A DNA stretch of 64,000 nt from Pseudorhodoplanes sp. (GCA_022843165.1 JALHOD010000004.1:1-64000), one strand, 5' to 3'; positions 8,096-18,258 are shown, counted from the first letter of the stretch. Notes: generated by a model not told the origin, from the letters alone. A program made the numbers and translations.

Positions 8096-9493
8096 TCACC
8101 CCCGCGAGAGCGGGGACGACGCCGAGGAGAGTTGCGCCCGCACCAGGTCCCGGAACCGGTCGCCGCGCACCTCGAAATTGCGAAACTGGTCGAACGAGGC
8201 GCAGGCCGGCGACAGCAGCACCACCGCATCGTCGTCCTGCGCGGCGTCGGTGGCGGCCTGCGGCACCGCGCGCTCCAGCGTCTCCACGATCTCGAACGGG
8301 ACTTTGCCGGCCAGGGTTTTCGCAAAATCCTGCGCCGCCTCGCCGATCAGATAGGCCTTGGCGATGCGCGGGAAGAACTCCGCGAGCGGCGCGATGCCGC
8401 CCTCTTTCGGCTTGCCGCCCGCAATCCAGTAGATGTTGTCGAAAGAACCGAGCGCCCTGGCGGCGGAATCGGCGTTGGTCGCCTTCGAGTCGTTGACGAA
8501 CAGCACGTTGCCCATGCGGCCGACCTCTTCCATGCGATGCGCGAGGCCGGGGAAGGAACGCAGGCCGTTTCGGATCGTCTCGTCATCGAGACCAAGCACG
8601 GTGCAAGCCGCAATCGCCGCCATCGCATTCTGCGCGTTATGCGCCCCGCGCAGCGAACCGATGCCGGCCAGATCGGCGACCTCTTCGGCGTCCTTGCCGA
8701 CAACCCGGTAAATGTGCGTCTCGCCCGCCAGATAACCCTGCGCGGGGAAATCCCCCGTGGAAATCCGGATCACGCCCTTGCCGGTTGCCGCCAGGTTGCG
8801 CGCCATCTCGCGTCCGTAATCGTCGTCGATGCCGATCACGGGAAATCTGGCGCGGCCGGGCACGCGCGACTTGACGAAGGCGTAATGCTCCATCGTTCCG
8901 TGCCGGTCGAGATGATCGGGCGTGACATTGAGCATGATGCCGACCGTGGGCTTGAGCGACGGCATCAGGTCGATCTGGTAGGACGACAATTCGATCACGT
9001 GATAGCGATCGGCTTTGGGCGGATCGAGCGCCAGGATCGGCGTGCCGAGATTGCCGCCGACCTGCACGTCGCGGCCGGCATTCTTCAGAACATGCGCGAT
9101 CAGCGAGGTGGTGGTGGACTTGCCGTTGGTGCCGGTGATGGCGACGAACGGCGCATCCGGCGCCAGCGCCGCGCGCTCGCGCGCATACAATTCGACATCG
9201 CCGATGACGGGGACATCGTGCCGCTGCGCCAGTTTCACCGTCCAGTGCGGCTCGGGATGGGTGAGCGGCACGCCCGGCGCCAGCACGAGCGCGTCGAAGG
9301 CGCTCCAGTCGGCCTCCTTCAGATCGCCGACGGGAATATTGTCGCGCGCCGCCGCCGCGCGGCTGGTGTCGGAATCGTCCCAGACCAGAACCTCGGCGCC
9401 GCCCGCGATCAGCGCTTTCGCCGCCGACAGGCCGGAGGCGCCGAGCCCGAAGATCGCGGCGCGCTTGCCCTTGAAGGTGGTGACCGGAGTCAT
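8096..9493 (-). CDS. murD: UDP-N-acetylmuramoylalanine--D-glutamate ligase
   Basis: Adds D-Glu to UDP-MurNAc-L-Ala. The protein has 465 residues, with a UDP-binding loop [15 protein letters not shown] (12-26), ATP P-loop [12 protein letters not shown] (119-130), and the later motifs [13 protein letters not shown] and FVNDSKATN. The final residues SPLSRG and the stop codon are encoded by a repeat-like hairpin (CCCCGCTCTCGCGGGG, about 8099-8116). The natural C-terminus may therefore have been altered slightly by a repeat insertion. Confidence 0.96.
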   Translation of the reverse strand: MTPVTTFKGKRAAIFGLGASGLSAAKALIAGGAEVLVWDDSDTSRAAAARDNIPVGDLKEADWSAFDALVLAPGVPLTHPEPHWTVKLAQRHDVPVIGDVELYARERAALAPDAPFVAITGTNGKSTTTSLIAHVLKNAGRDVQVGGNLGTPILALDPPKADRYHVIELSSYQIDLMPSLKPTVGIMLNVTPDHLDRHGTMEHYAFVKSRVPGRARFPVIGIDDDYGREMARNLAATGKGVIRISTGDFPAQGYLAGETHIYRVVGKDAEEVADLAGIGSLRGAHNAQNAMAAIAACTVLGLDDETIRNGLRSFPGLAHRMEEVGRMGNVLFVNDSKATNADSAARALGSFDNIYWIAGGKPKEGGIAPLAEFFPRIAKAYLIGEAAQDFAKTLAGKVPFEIVETLERAVPQAATDAAQDDDAVVLLSPACASFDQFRNFEVRGDRFRDLVRAQLSSASSPLSRG

Positions 9494-9524
9494 GATGCCT
9501 TCTCGATCCCACCCCGTCCGCCAT

Positions 9525-9568
9525 CGCTTCGCGCGGCGGACGACCCTCCCCTTTCAGGGGAGGGATAA
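9525..9568. repeat. Short GC-rich palindromes between mraY and murD
   Basis: The first is TCCGCCATCGCTTCGCGCGGCGGA, an imperfect hairpin. The second is CCCTCCCCTTTCAGGGGAGGG (arms CCCTCCCCT/AGGGGAGGG around TTC). The latter belongs to the same family as the palindrome at 13586-13616. Both fill the 94-nt mraY-murD gap. Confidence 0.6.
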
Positions 9569-9587
9569 AGAGAGACAGATCGGGGTC

Positions 9588-10676
9588 TCATCGCAGCTTC
9601 AGCGTGGACAGGCCGATCAGGGCCAGCACGATGGAGATGATCCAGAACCGGATCACGATCTGCGGCTCGGTCCAGCCCTTTTTCTCGAAATGATGATGGA
9701 TCGGCGCCATCTCGAACACGCGCCGGCCGGTGAGCTTGAACGACACCACCTGCACGATCACCGACACCGCCTCCAGCACGAACAGCCCGCCGATAATGGC
9801 GAGCGCGATCTCGTGCTTGGTGGCCACCGCGATGGTGCCGATCATGCCGCCGAGCGCGAGCGAACCGGTATCGCCCATGAAGATCGAGGCCGGCGGCGCG
9901 TTGAACCACAGAAAGCCCAGTCCCGCGCCGACCACCGCGCCGCACAGCACCGCCAGTTCGCCGGTGCCGGCGACGTAATGAATCTGCAGATAATCCGCGA
10001 ACACCACGTTGCCCGACAGATAGGCGATCATGCCGAAGGAGAGCGCCGCAATCATCACCGGCACGATGGCCAGACCGTCGAGGCCGTCGGTCAGGTTCAC
10101 CGCGTTGCCGGCGCCGATGATGATGAAGGCGCCGAAGATCACGAAGAACCAGCTCAGGTTGACAACCAGGTCCTTGAAAAACGGAAAGGCCAGCGAGGTC
10201 GAGAAACCCGGCCGCCCCAGTTGCGCCAGCGCCAGGCAGGCGGTGATGGCGACGATCGCCTCCAGCCCGATCCGCATGCGGCCGGAAAAGCCGGTGTCGC
10301 TCTTCTGCTTCCGAACCTTCAGAAGGTCATCGTAGAAACCGATCGCGCCGAAACACAGCGTCACGCCGAGCACGACCCAGACATAGCGGTTGGACGGATT
10401 GGCCCAGAGCAAAGTCGCGAGCGTGACGCCCGACAGGATCATCAGCCCGCCCATGGTCGGCGTGCCGAGCTTGGTCTTCAGATGCGATTGCGGGCCGTCG
10501 CTGCGGATCGGCTGGCCGCGGCCCTGCCGCATCCGCAGCCAGTCGATGATCGGCGATCCCGCGATGAAGACGAACAAGGCGGCGGTGATCAGCGCTCCGC
10601 CGGTGCGGAAGGTGATGTAGCGGAAAATATTGAGGAACGAAAATTTGTCGGACAGATCGACGAGCCAGTAAAGCAT
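9588..10676 (-). CDS. mraY: Phospho-N-acetylmuramoyl-pentapeptide-transferase
   Basis: Integral-membrane enzyme that transfers phospho-MurNAc-pentapeptide to undecaprenyl phosphate, giving lipid I. It has 362 residues and about ten membrane helices. Signatures are [11 protein letters not shown], the Asp motifs [10 protein letters not shown] and [25 protein letters not shown], and the cytoplasmic His-rich [15 protein letters not shown] 10676 lies 12 nt after the murF stop. Confidence 0.97.
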   Translation of the reverse strand: MLYWLVDLSDKFSFLNIFRYITFRTGGALITAALFVFIAGSPIIDWLRMRQGRGQPIRSDGPQSHLKTKLGTPTMGGLMILSGVTLATLLWANPSNRYVWVVLGVTLCFGAIGFYDDLLKVRKQKSDTGFSGRMRIGLEAIVAITACLALAQLGRPGFSTSLAFPFFKDLVVNLSWFFVIFGAFIIIGAGNAVNLTDGLDGLAIVPVMIAALSFGMIAYLSGNVVFADYLQIHYVAGTGELAVLCGAVVGAGLGFLWFNAPPASIFMGDTGSLALGGMIGTIAVATKHEIALAIIGGLFVLEAVSVIVQVVSFKLTGRRVFEMAPIHHHFEKKGWTEPQIVIRFWIISIVLALIGLSTLKLR

Positions 10677-10688
10677 TGCGCTGAAACC

Positions 10689-12125
10689 TTATGCTGACGT
10701 CTCTTCGGGTGCGTCCGCGCGCGCGAAATTGCGCTGCAACGCTGTCACGATCGGCGCCATTTTCGAACCGTTTGATCCCTTGACCATGATGGCATCGCCG
10801 CTGCGGACCGCGTCCAGCACCTGCGGCTCAAGCCCCCGCGAGTCCTCCGCATAGCCGCCCCGGCGTTCCGAGGGAAGAGCTTGCCACAGATTTCGCATCG
10901 CGGGGCCGGAACAGAAGACCAGATCCACGTCATTCGCCACCAGCGGCTCCACCAGACCGCGATGCAACGCCTCGGCCTCGGCGCCGAGTTCCAGCATGTC
11001 GCCGAGCACCGCAATGCGCCGGCCGCGCGGTCCGAGCGCCGCCTGGCCGAGCAAGGCGAGCGCCGCCCGCATCGAGACCGGGTTGGCGTTGTAGCTTTCG
11101 TCGATCAGCAGGGCCGCGCCGCCCGGCAGCCTGAGTTCGATGCGGGTGCCGCGGCCCGATGCCGGCTTCAGGTCGGCCAGCGCCAGCGCCGCGAGCGCCA
11201 GATCGGCGCCGCACAACTTGACGGCGGCCAGCACCGCCAGCGAATTGAGCACCAGATGCCGCCCCGGCGCGCCCAGCTTGTAGGCGACGTCCTCGCCCAT
11301 GATGCTGGCGCGCACGGTCGAGCTCGCCGGCTGCAGCGCGCAGTCGATCAGGCGGGCGTCGGCGGCCGCGCCTTCGCCGAAGGACACGACGCGCCCGACA
11401 TTCGCCGCCCGCGCCCGTTCGGTCAGCCGCGCGAATTGCGGATTGTCGCGATTGAGAATGGCGGCGCCGCCCGGCACCAGGCCCTCGAAGATTTCCGCCT
11501 TGGCGTCGGCGATCTCGTCCACCGATCTGAAATATTCCAGATGCACCGGTGCGATGGTGGTGATGATCGCGACATGCGGCTGCACCAGCCGCGACAGCGG
11601 GCCGATCTCGCCGGCATGGTTCATGCCCATCTCGAACACGGCAAAGCGCGCCGCCTGCGGGCAGCGCGCCAGCGACAGCGGCACGCCCCAGTGATTGTTG
11701 TAGGAGGCCGCCGACGCGTGCGTCAGGCCCTCGCGCGAGAGCGCGAGCTGCAAGGCTTCCTTGGTCGAGGTCTTGCCGACCGAACCGGTGACGCCGATCA
11801 CCTTCGCACCGGTGCGCGCGCGCGCGGCTTTGGCCAGATCGCGCAAGCCATCGAGCACATCGTCGACGACGAGATAGCTGCCATTCGCCGGAAGGCTGTC
11901 GCGCTTGTCTGCGGCGACCACTGCAAGCGCGGCGCCCGCCTTGAGCGCGCCCTCGACAAACTGGTGCCCGTCGCGGTTGTCGCCGGCGATGGCGAAGAAG
12001 GCGTCGCCTTCCCCCAGCGTGCGGCTGTCGATCGAAAGGCCGGCAATGCCGGCCGCCGATACGCCGTCCACCCGCGCGCGCATCGCCTCGGCCATCGCCG
12101 CGACGGTCCACAAAGCCGTCATCAC
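10689..12125 (-). CDS. murF: UDP-MurNAc-tripeptide--D-Ala-D-Ala ligase
   Basis: Adds the D-Ala-D-Ala dipeptide made by Ddl to the UDP-MurNAc-tripeptide. The protein has 478 residues. SIDSRTLGEGDAFFAI is the N-terminal substrate motif, and the P-loop is GVTGSVGKTSTKE (111-123). AGEIGPLSRLVQP and LLIDESYNANPVSMRAAL follow, with VLGDMLELG in the C-terminal domain. It overlaps the murE stop by 4 nt (12122-12125). Confidence 0.97.
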   Translation of the reverse strand: MMTALWTVAAMAEAMRARVDGVSAAGIAGLSIDSRTLGEGDAFFAIAGDNRDGHQFVEGALKAGAALAVVAADKRDSLPANGSYLVVDDVLDGLRDLAKAARARTGAKVIGVTGSVGKTSTKEALQLALSREGLTHASAASYNNHWGVPLSLARCPQAARFAVFEMGMNHAGEIGPLSRLVQPHVAIITTIAPVHLEYFRSVDEIADAKAEIFEGLVPGGAAILNRDNPQFARLTERARAANVGRVVSFGEGAAADARLIDCALQPASSTVRASIMGEDVAYKLGAPGRHLVLNSLAVLAAVKLCGADLALAALALADLKPASGRGTRIELRLPGGAALLIDESYNANPVSMRAALALLGQAALGPRGRRIAVLGDMLELGAEAEALHRGLVEPLVANDVDLVFCSGPAMRNLWQALPSERRGGYAEDSRGLEPQVLDAVRSGDAIMVKGSNGSKMAPIVTALQRNFARADAPEETSA

Positions 12126-13570
12126 CCCGTCTCCCTCAACGCCGCCGCAACCGCCTCATGATCGCTGAACGGCAGCACGCGGTCGCCGACAATCTGGCCG
12201 GTTTCATGGCCTTTGCCCGCAATCACCAGAACATCGCCGGGCGTCAGGCCGGAAATCGTGCGCCGGATGGCCTCGCCGCGGTCGGCGATCTCGATCGCGC
12301 CCGGCGCCGCGGACAGGATCGCGGCCCGGATCGTGGCGGGGTTCTCGCTGCGCGGATTGTCGTCGGTGACCACCACGCGGTCCGCCTTCTCGGCGGCAAT
12401 CCCGCCCATGATCGCGCGCTTGCCGGGATCGCGGTCGCCGCCGGCGCCGAACAGGGCGATCAGGCGGCCTTTTACATAAGGCCGCAACGCCTCCAGCGTC
12501 TTGGCCAGAGCGTCGGGCTTGTGCGCGTAATCGACAAAGACCGGCGCGCCGTTGCGCTCGCCGACATGTTCCAGCCGGCCCTTGGCGCCTTCGAGCTTTT
12601 CCAGCGCGGCAAAGACCTGCGCCGGATCGCCGCCGGTGACGATGACCAGACCCGCGGCCACCAGCGCATTCTCGATCTGGAAGGCGCCGACCAGCGGCAG
12701 GCGGACGGAATAGGTCTTTCCGGCGTGATCGAGCGTGAGTCTTTGCGCATAGCCGTCGATCGCCGCATCGCGCAGGCGAATGCCCTCGCCCGCCCGTCCG
12801 ACGGTGAACACGTTCAGTCCGCGTTGTCGTGCGGCGGCGACGACAGCGGCGGCATGTTCATGATCGGCGCAGATCACCGCGCTGCCGCCGCCGGCGACCA
12901 GATCCTCGAACAGCCGCAGCTTGGCGCGCAGATAGTCTTCGATGGTCGGATGATAATCGAGATGATCACGGCTGAGATTGGTGAAGGCCCCGGCCGCGAT
13001 GCGCACGCCATCGAGCCGGTGCTGGTGGAGACCGTGCGACGACGCTTCCATCGCCAGATGCGTCACACCCTCGGCCGCAAGGCGATCGAGGGTGCGATGC
13101 AATTCGACCGGATCGGGCGTGGTCAGCGAGCCATAGACTTCGCCGTTCGGCGAGACGACGCCGATGGTGCCGATGCTGGCCGCCGGCGCGCCGAGCGCGG
13201 CCCAGATCTGCCGCGTGAAGGCGGCGACCGAGGTCTTGCCGCTGGTGCCGGTGACCGCCGCGATCACGCGCGGCTGGCGTGCGAACAGTTTCGCCGCCGC
13301 GAGCGCAAGCGCGCGCCGGATATTCCTGACCTGCACAAAGGCGACATCGCCGGACATCGGGTCCGGCTTGCGTTCCGCCATCACCGCGACCGCGCCGTTC
13401 GCAATTGCCGGCGCCACATATTGCAGGCCGTCGGCCTTGGTGCCCGGAATCGCCACGAACAGATCGCCCGGCTTCACCGCGCGGCTGTCGGCGGTGACGC
13501 CGCGAATCTCGATCGCAGCGAAGCGCGGATCAATTGCGGCGTCGGGAGGCAGAAGGTCGGCGAGCTTCAT
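12122..13570 (-). CDS. murE: UDP-MurNAc-L-Ala-D-Glu--2,6-diaminopimelate ligase
   Basis: Adds the third residue of the stem peptide. The protein has 482 residues with GVTADSRAVKPGDLFVAIPG near the N-terminus and the P-loop AAVTGTSGKTSVAAF at about 104-118. The C-terminal VTDDNPRSENP contains the DNPR signature known to select meso-diaminopimelate over lysine, as expected for a Gram-negative bacterium. The 61-nt gap to ftsI holds a palindrome. Confidence 0.97.
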   Translation of the reverse strand: MKLADLLPPDAAIDPRFAAIEIRGVTADSRAVKPGDLFVAIPGTKADGLQYVAPAIANGAVAVMAERKPDPMSGDVAFVQVRNIRRALALAAAKLFARQPRVIAAVTGTSGKTSVAAFTRQIWAALGAPAASIGTIGVVSPNGEVYGSLTTPDPVELHRTLDRLAAEGVTHLAMEASSHGLHQHRLDGVRIAAGAFTNLSRDHLDYHPTIEDYLRAKLRLFEDLVAGGGSAVICADHEHAAAVVAAARQRGLNVFTVGRAGEGIRLRDAAIDGYAQRLTLDHAGKTYSVRLPLVGAFQIENALVAAGLVIVTGGDPAQVFAALEKLEGAKGRLEHVGERNGAPVFVDYAHKPDALAKTLEALRPYVKGRLIALFGAGGDRDPGKRAIMGGIAAEKADRVVVTDDNPRSENPATIRAAILSAAPGAIEIADRGEAIRRTISGLTPGDVLVIAGKGHETGQIVGDRVLPFSDHEAVAAALRETG

Positions 13571-13585
13571 GGATCGTTTTTCACT

Positions 13586-13616
13586 CTTATCCCTCCCCCT
13601 GCAAGGGGGGAGGGAT
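13586..13616. repeat. Near-perfect palindrome between ftsI and murE
   Basis: TTATCCCTCCCCCT (13586-13599) pairs with AGGGGGGAGGGATAA (13603-13616) around GCA, with one extra G. It has no T-run, so it is not an intrinsic terminator, though it could stabilise or process the mRNA. It is the same family as the palindrome near 9550. Confidence 0.7.
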
Positions 13617-13631
13617 AACGACGGCCTGCTC

Positions 13632-15371
13632 TTACCGGATTCCCGCCGTCACCGCCAGAATCTGCTTGTCCGCCGTCGGCAGGTCGAACCGCGGCTCCAC
13701 GCCCAGGAGGGGCGCAACGCGGGTGATCACATTGGCGGCGGTCGGCGCGGCGTTCCAGCCCGACGTGGCATAGCCCTTGGTTTCCGGAATTGGCTGCGGC
13801 TCGTCGAGCAGGATGGTGACCAGATATTTCGGCTGGTCGGCCGGAAACACCGCCATGAAGGTGGTCAGCAGCTTGGTCTTGGAATAGCGGCCGTTGACGA
13901 CCTTCTCCGCCGTGCCGGTCTTGCCGCCGACGTAATAGCCCGGAATGTCGACCTTGCGCGCCGATCCCTTCTCGGCGTTCAGCCGCATCAGATAGCGCAT
14001 GCGGTCGCTGGTCTCCGGCTTGATCACCTGTTTGGCGATCGCATCCGCTTCCGCCTGCGTGCGCTTGAGGAAGGTCGGCGGAATGAGCTTGCCGCCGTTC
14101 ATCAGCGCGCCGACGCCCATCACGGCTTGCAGCGGCGCAACCGAAAGGCCGTGGCCGAACGCGATCGTGACGGTGTTGAGTTCGGCCCAGCGCTTGGGCA
14201 CCAGCGGCTCGGCGCTTTCGGGAATTTCGGTGCGCAGGCGGTCGAGCTGCCCCATCTTTTTCAGGAACGCCTTGTGGTGCTCCACGCCCAGCGCCAGCGC
14301 CATGCGCGCGGTGCCGATATTGGACGAATAGGTGAAAATCTCCGGCACCGTCAGGATGCGCTTCTGCGCGTGATAATCGTTGATATCGAATTTGCCGTAA
14401 CGCAGCGACTGGCGCGCATCGAAGGATGAACTGAGCGACACCTTTCCGGAATCCAGCGCCATCGCCACGGTCAGCGCCTTGAAGGTCGAACCCATCTCGA
14501 ACACGCCGGTCGTGAGGCGGTTGAGTCTGGTCTTGTCGAGCGCCTGGCGGGGATCGTTGGGATCGTAGTCGGGCAGCGACACCATGCCGACGATCTCGCC
14601 GGTGCGCACATCGGTCACCAGCCCCGAGGCCGCGATCGCCTTGAACTTGTCCTTGGCGGCGACCAGCTCGGCGCGCAGCACGTGCTGCACGCGCAGATCG
14701 ACCGCGAGTTCGACCGGCTTTTGCTGACGGTCGATGGCGAAGCCCAGACTGTGCAGGTCCGCCAGCCCGCGGCTGTCCAGCCATTTTTCAAGACCGGCGA
14801 TGCCCTGGTTGTCGATATTGACGTGGCCGATGACATGCGAGACTTCCGGACCGTTCGGATAGACGCGCTTGTTCTCGGCCAGGAAGCCGATGCCGGGCAG
14901 GCCGAGCTTGTGAATCTGCTGCTGCTGCAGCGGCGTGATCTCTCGCTTCAGCCAGACAAAGCCCTTGTTGGAGGAGAGCCGCTCGCGCAATTCCCTGCCA
15001 TCGATATCGGGCAAGGTGGCGGTCAGCAATTCCACCGCCTCGTCCACGTCGATGATGCGGCGCGGCTCGCCGAACAGCGAGGGCATGCGCACGTCGGTCG
15101 CCAGCACCGCGCCGTTGCGGTCGAGAATATCCGGGCGCGCGGTCGCCACGACGTCGCCGCCGCTCCCCCGCTTCGCCGACGGACCGTCCGAGGACACGCC
15201 ATACATCACAAGCCGGCCCGCGATCACGGCGTAGATCAGGCCGAAGGCCAGAATGGCGAGGCCGACGCGCGCCTTGGCCTTGGCGTCGCGATCCACGCCG
15301 CGGCCATAGAGCAGCCGGGCGAGCAGGCCGCCCTTGTCCGCCGGAGCTTTGTCGTGCGGCACCGCCGTCAT
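13632..15371 (-). CDS. ftsI: Septal peptidoglycan transpeptidase (PBP3)
   Basis: Class B penicillin-binding protein, the crosslinking partner of FtsW at the septum. From ATG 15371 it has 579 residues: a cytoplasmic N-terminus, one membrane helix at about 36-57, the PBP dimerisation domain, then the transpeptidase. The active-site triad is present: STFK at 295-298, YSSN (SxN) and VGGKTGTAEK (KTG). ATG 15371 was chosen because it overlaps the ftsL stop by 4 nt; the longer frame upstream is antisense-like Arg/Ala/Gly sequence. Confidence 0.96.
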   Translation of the reverse strand: MTAVPHDKAPADKGGLLARLLYGRGVDRDAKAKARVGLAILAFGLIYAVIAGRLVMYGVSSDGPSAKRGSGGDVVATARPDILDRNGAVLATDVRMPSLFGEPRRIIDVDEAVELLTATLPDIDGRELRERLSSNKGFVWLKREITPLQQQQIHKLGLPGIGFLAENKRVYPNGPEVSHVIGHVNIDNQGIAGLEKWLDSRGLADLHSLGFAIDRQQKPVELAVDLRVQHVLRAELVAAKDKFKAIAASGLVTDVRTGEIVGMVSLPDYDPNDPRQALDKTRLNRLTTGVFEMGSTFKALTVAMALDSGKVSLSSSFDARQSLRYGKFDINDYHAQKRILTVPEIFTYSSNIGTARMALALGVEHHKAFLKKMGQLDRLRTEIPESAEPLVPKRWAELNTVTIAFGHGLSVAPLQAVMGVGALMNGGKLIPPTFLKRTQAEADAIAKQVIKPETSDRMRYLMRLNAEKGSARKVDIPGYYVGGKTGTAEKVVNGRYSKTKLLTTFMAVFPADQPKYLVTILLDEPQPIPETKGYATSGWNAAPTAANVITRVAPLLGVEPRFDLPTADKQILAVTAGIR

Positions 15372-15739
15372 TGCGCACCGGCGGGATGGCCGACGCTGGC
15401 GGTGGGAATGTCGGTTTCCTCGATCATGCTGCCGATCGGATCGGCGTTGTCCGGCACCGGCGGCTTCGGCCGCGCCGGCAGATTGTCGAGACCCGACATC
15501 TGCTGGGCCTCGACCTGTTTCAGCGGCAGATGGCGCTGCGCCAGGCCTTCGATGCGGCGCGGGGTGTCGAGTTTTGCCCATTCCGCCCGCAGCGCCGCGA
15601 TGGCGTCGCGCTCGCGGCGGATTTCGCCGCGCATGCGCGCCAGCCGCTCGGCATCGAGCGTGGACTCGAACTTGATCTCATAGACATAGGCCGCCGCCAG
15701 AACGAGCCCGATGATGACGAGGAGGTTCAGCAGACGCAT
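15368..15739 (-). CDS. ftsL: Cell division protein FtsL-like
   Basis: Small bitopic protein in the ftsL position between rsmH and ftsI. Its 123 residues comprise a short N-terminus, one membrane helix (LLNLLVIIGLVLAAAYVYEI, residues 3-22), a charged coiled-coil segment to about residue 75, and a Pro-rich periplasmic tail. The family is recognised by topology and position rather than by strong motifs. It presumably works in the FtsQLB complex that activates FtsWI. The stop overlaps the ftsI start by 4 nt. Confidence 0.85.
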   Translation of the reverse strand: MRLLNLLVIIGLVLAAAYVYEIKFESTLDAERLARMRGEIRRERDAIAALRAEWAKLDTPRRIEGLAQRHLPLKQVEAQQMSGLDNLPARPKPPVPDNADPIGSMIEETDIPTASVGHPAGAQ

Positions 15740-15740
15740 G

Positions 15741-16778
15741 TCACCGCCCCTTCATCACGTCGGCGAGCGACGGCAATCGCGGCAGCAGATCCTCAAGCGA
15801 GCCGGCGCGGGCGGGCGCGGCGGTGCGTTCGGCGGCGCGCAGCCTGGCGGAGCGCGCGCGCGGATTGGCGGCGATTTCGCCGTCGTCCGCAACCACCGGC
15901 TTCTTTGTGATCAACGAAAATGTCGGCTCCGGGCCGGAGGCTTCCGGCCGGTGGCGCGACCCTTGCGCGCTCTTGCCGCGCTCGGTGAAAAAGGTTTTCA
16001 CGATGCGGTCTTCCAGCGAATGGAACGACACCACCGCCAGGCGGCCGCCGGGCTTCAGGATGCGCTCGGCGGCGGCCAGCGCCTCGGCAAGTTCCTGCAA
16101 TTCCTCGTTCACGAAAATGCGCAAGGCCTGGAACGTGCGGGTGGCCGGATGAATGGCGCCGGGCTTTGAGCGCACCACGCGGCCGACAATGTCGGCCAGC
16201 GCGCGGGTGGTCGTGATCGGGGCTTTCGCCCGTTCGGCGACGATGGCGCGCGCCACCGCACGCGAATGCCGCTCTTCGCCGAGCTGAAAGATGATGTTGG
16301 CGAGATCGCGCTCGCCCGCCGCGGCGATCACGCCGGCGGCGCTCGGCCCCTGCTTGCTCATGCGCATGTCGAGCGGACCGTCGAGCCGGAAGGAAAATCC
16401 GCGCTCCGCCTCGTCGACCTGCATCGAGGACACGCCGACATCCAGCACCACGCCGTCGACGGCTTCGAAGCCTGCGCCGCGCGCGACCCTATCGAGTTCG
16501 GAAAAGCGGTCCTCGATCAGCGTCAGACGGCCCCGCGCGGATTCGACCAGACCGGCGCCGCGCGCGATCGCGCTCTGGTCGCGATCGATGCCGATTACCG
16601 TGCAACGCGCTGCATCGAGAATGAGCCGGGTATAGCCGCCGGCGCCGAAGGTGCCGTCGATATAGACGCCGCCCTCGCGCACCGCGAGGCAGCCGACCGC
16701 CTGGGGACCCAGCACGGGAATGTGACGGGCCAGTCCGCCAGCGACCGCGGGAGACCCGCCGTCGCTGCCCGTCGTCAT
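15741..16778 (-). CDS. rsmH: 16S rRNA (cytosine1402-N4)-methyltransferase
   Basis: MraW/RsmH methylates C1402 of 16S rRNA with SAM. From ATG 16778 it has 345 residues. Motifs include [11 protein letters not shown], the SAM loop [38 protein letters not shown], and the C-terminal [17 protein letters not shown]. The start overlaps the mraZ stop by 4 nt. The longer frame upstream is mraZ in the wrong frame and was discarded. Confidence 0.96.
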   Translation of the reverse strand: MTTGSDGGSPAVAGGLARHIPVLGPQAVGCLAVREGGVYIDGTFGAGGYTRLILDAARCTVIGIDRDQSAIARGAGLVESARGRLTLIEDRFSELDRVARGAGFEAVDGVVLDVGVSSMQVDEAERGFSFRLDGPLDMRMSKQGPSAAGVIAAAGERDLANIIFQLGEERHSRAVARAIVAERAKAPITTTRALADIVGRVVRSKPGAIHPATRTFQALRIFVNEELQELAEALAAAERILKPGGRLAVVSFHSLEDRIVKTFFTERGKSAQGSRHRPEASGPEPTFSLITKKPVVADDGEIAANPRARSARLRAAERTAAPARAGSLEDLLPRLPSLADVMKGR

Positions 16779-17254
16779 TCCCGTGCTCCTTGCGGTGTCA
16801 CCGCCGCCCCCTGAGCGCTCAACGCCTTTCTCAATGCCCGCATCTTTCCGGTGGCCGTGGAAAGCTGCGCCGAGAAACGGTCGGGCGCCCAGATCTGGAA
16901 TTTGTGGCCAAGCCCCACGAACGCGACCGCGTCCATGATGCCGGCATGGTCCTTCAGGGGATCGGGCAGCGTCACCCGCCCCTCGCCGTCCATCTTCAAT
17001 GTCTCGCTGGTGCCGTAGAGCGCGGTGGCGAAATGCTCGCGCTCCTCCGAGAACGGCGGATAGCTCGCGATCAGCTGTTCGATCTCGGCCAGGAGCGCGC
17101 GGCCGCCCGCCTCGATCGCCGGCCGGTCCAGCGCCGGGCAGCAATAAAGACCCTCGAAGCCATCGCGGCCCAGCAGCGCACGAAACGGCGCAGGCACCGA
17201 TACCCGGCCCTTCGCGTCCAGCCGCAGAATATAATGAGAAACGAACCGGTCCAT
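16775..17254 (-). CDS. mraZ: Division/cell-wall cluster transcriptional repressor MraZ
   Basis: 159-residue AbrB-like DNA-binding protein, the first gene of the cluster and its autoregulator. Two MraZ half-domains are visible: [14 protein letters not shown] near the N-terminus and [16 protein letters not shown] in the second half, each a DxxGR-type motif. Five ten-bp-spaced boxes lie 20-63 bp upstream of its start, consistent with ring-shaped MraZ oligomers binding direct repeats. Confidence 0.96.
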   Translation of the reverse strand: MDRFVSHYILRLDAKGRVSVPAPFRALLGRDGFEGLYCCPALDRPAIEAGGRALLAEIEQLIASYPPFSEEREHFATALYGTSETLKMDGEGRVTLPDPLKDHAGIMDAVAFVGLGHKFQIWAPDRFSAQLSTATGKMRALRKALSAQGAAVTPQGARE

Positions 17255-17273
17255 TTCGCCCGCCGTACCGGTA

Positions 17274-17317
17274 TGGGAGAATATGGGCTATCATGGGATA
17301 AACTGGGCGTCAATGGA
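17274..17317 (+). promoter_or_regulatory. MraZ box array (TGGG repeats, 10-bp period)
   Basis: TGGG occurs at 17274, 17284, 17294 and 17304 with an exact 10-bp period, and a fifth weaker box (TGGA) at 17314. TGGGN direct repeats separated by 5 nt are the known MraZ operator type. They are read here on the strand opposite to mraZ. The array begins 20 bp upstream of the mraZ ATG, overlapping the likely leader or promoter. Confidence 0.8.
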
Positions 17318-17623
17318 ACCATGCCCGGCGCCCCGCGCGTGGGTCACCAGGCCACTCCGCCCATTAAGGATGGTTAAGATTAAGGAAGCGTTGACCCGTG
17401 CGCCCTGCGCCTCACGTCTGCTGACCCTGTGCCGGCTCCAATTTAAGCGCAGCAGTCCGGTTCCGTTCAAATGGTTTTGTTGAATCGTGATGGCGATTCA
17501 CAAAACAAAGTTCCATCGGAACGCAGCCCCTCATCATGCGTTGGCCTTGCATCTGCGCGCCGCGTCGCGTTCCGGCGCGCGAACGAGTTCCTTTATTTCC
17601 AAAAACACGCAAGGAGGCCAGAC
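17318..17623. other. Intergenic region between mraZ and the PRC-barrel gene
   Basis: Divergent intergenic region that must hold the cluster promoter (-) and the promoter of the PRC-barrel gene (+). An imperfect palindrome TTGTTGAATCG / CGATTCACAA lies at about 17478-17503. No convincing sigma70 boxes could be assigned. Confidence 0.4.
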
Positions 17624-18172
17624 ATGTTCAAGAAATTGATGGTGACCACTGCAATCACGGGTCTGATGATCGGCGCCGCGGCGGCACAGACATCACAGCC
17701 CTCTCCGTCGTTGCCCTCGGCGCAGGATCGTCCGGCGGCAACCGCCCCGGCCAGCTCTGCGGCCGCCAACACGACATTCATCAACAGCCAGGGAAGCGAT
17801 CAGTGGCTGTCGTCGAATTTCATCGGCACCGACGTGATCGGTCCGGATGAGGCCAAGATCGGCGACGTCAACGACGTGCTGTTCGAGAAGGACGGCAACG
17901 TGGTGGCTTACGTCGTCGGCGTGGGCGGCTTCCTCGGCATCGGCGCCAAGAACGTCGCGCTCGCACCCGCCTCGTTCCAGGTCGTGGCCGGCAAGGATGC
18001 GTCCGACACCAAGCTGAAGCTGAACATGACCAAGGATCAGCTGCAGCAGGCGGCGTCGTTCGAGACCGCGCGCGACAAGGAAGCGGCGGCGCGCCGCACC
18101 ACGACGACCGGCTCCGGCTCGCCGTCGGGCATGGCGCCGCGCCCGACGTCCCCGGCTCCGAGCGCGAAGTAA
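17624..18172 (+). CDS. Secreted PRC-barrel domain protein
   Basis: 182 residues. A signal peptide (MFKKLMVTTAITGLMIGAAAAQ) is followed by a Ser/Pro/Ala-rich linker, and a PRC-barrel domain spans about residues 70-135 (SSNFIGTDVIGPDEAKIGDV to VALAPASFQVV). The tail is basic and Pro/Ser-rich. Periplasmic PRC-barrel proteins are common in Rhizobiales, but their molecular role is not defined. The start is supported by a strong Shine-Dalgarno, AAGGAGG at 17611-17617. It is divergent from the cell-wall cluster and is not part of it. Confidence 0.85.
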   Translation: MFKKLMVTTAITGLMIGAAAAQTSQPSPSLPSAQDRPAATAPASSAAANTTFINSQGSDQWLSSNFIGTDVIGPDEAKIGDVNDVLFEKDGNVVAYVVGVGGFLGIGAKNVALAPASFQVVAGKDASDTKLKLNMTKDQLQQAASFETARDKEAAARRTTTTGSGSPSGMAPRPTSPAPSAK

Positions 18173-18258
18173 CGTCGCGTCGCATACTGAAGAGTGAGTG
18201 CAGGCGGCCCGGATTCCCCCATCCGGGCCGTCTTCCTATGTGCGTTATGTGCGCGTGT

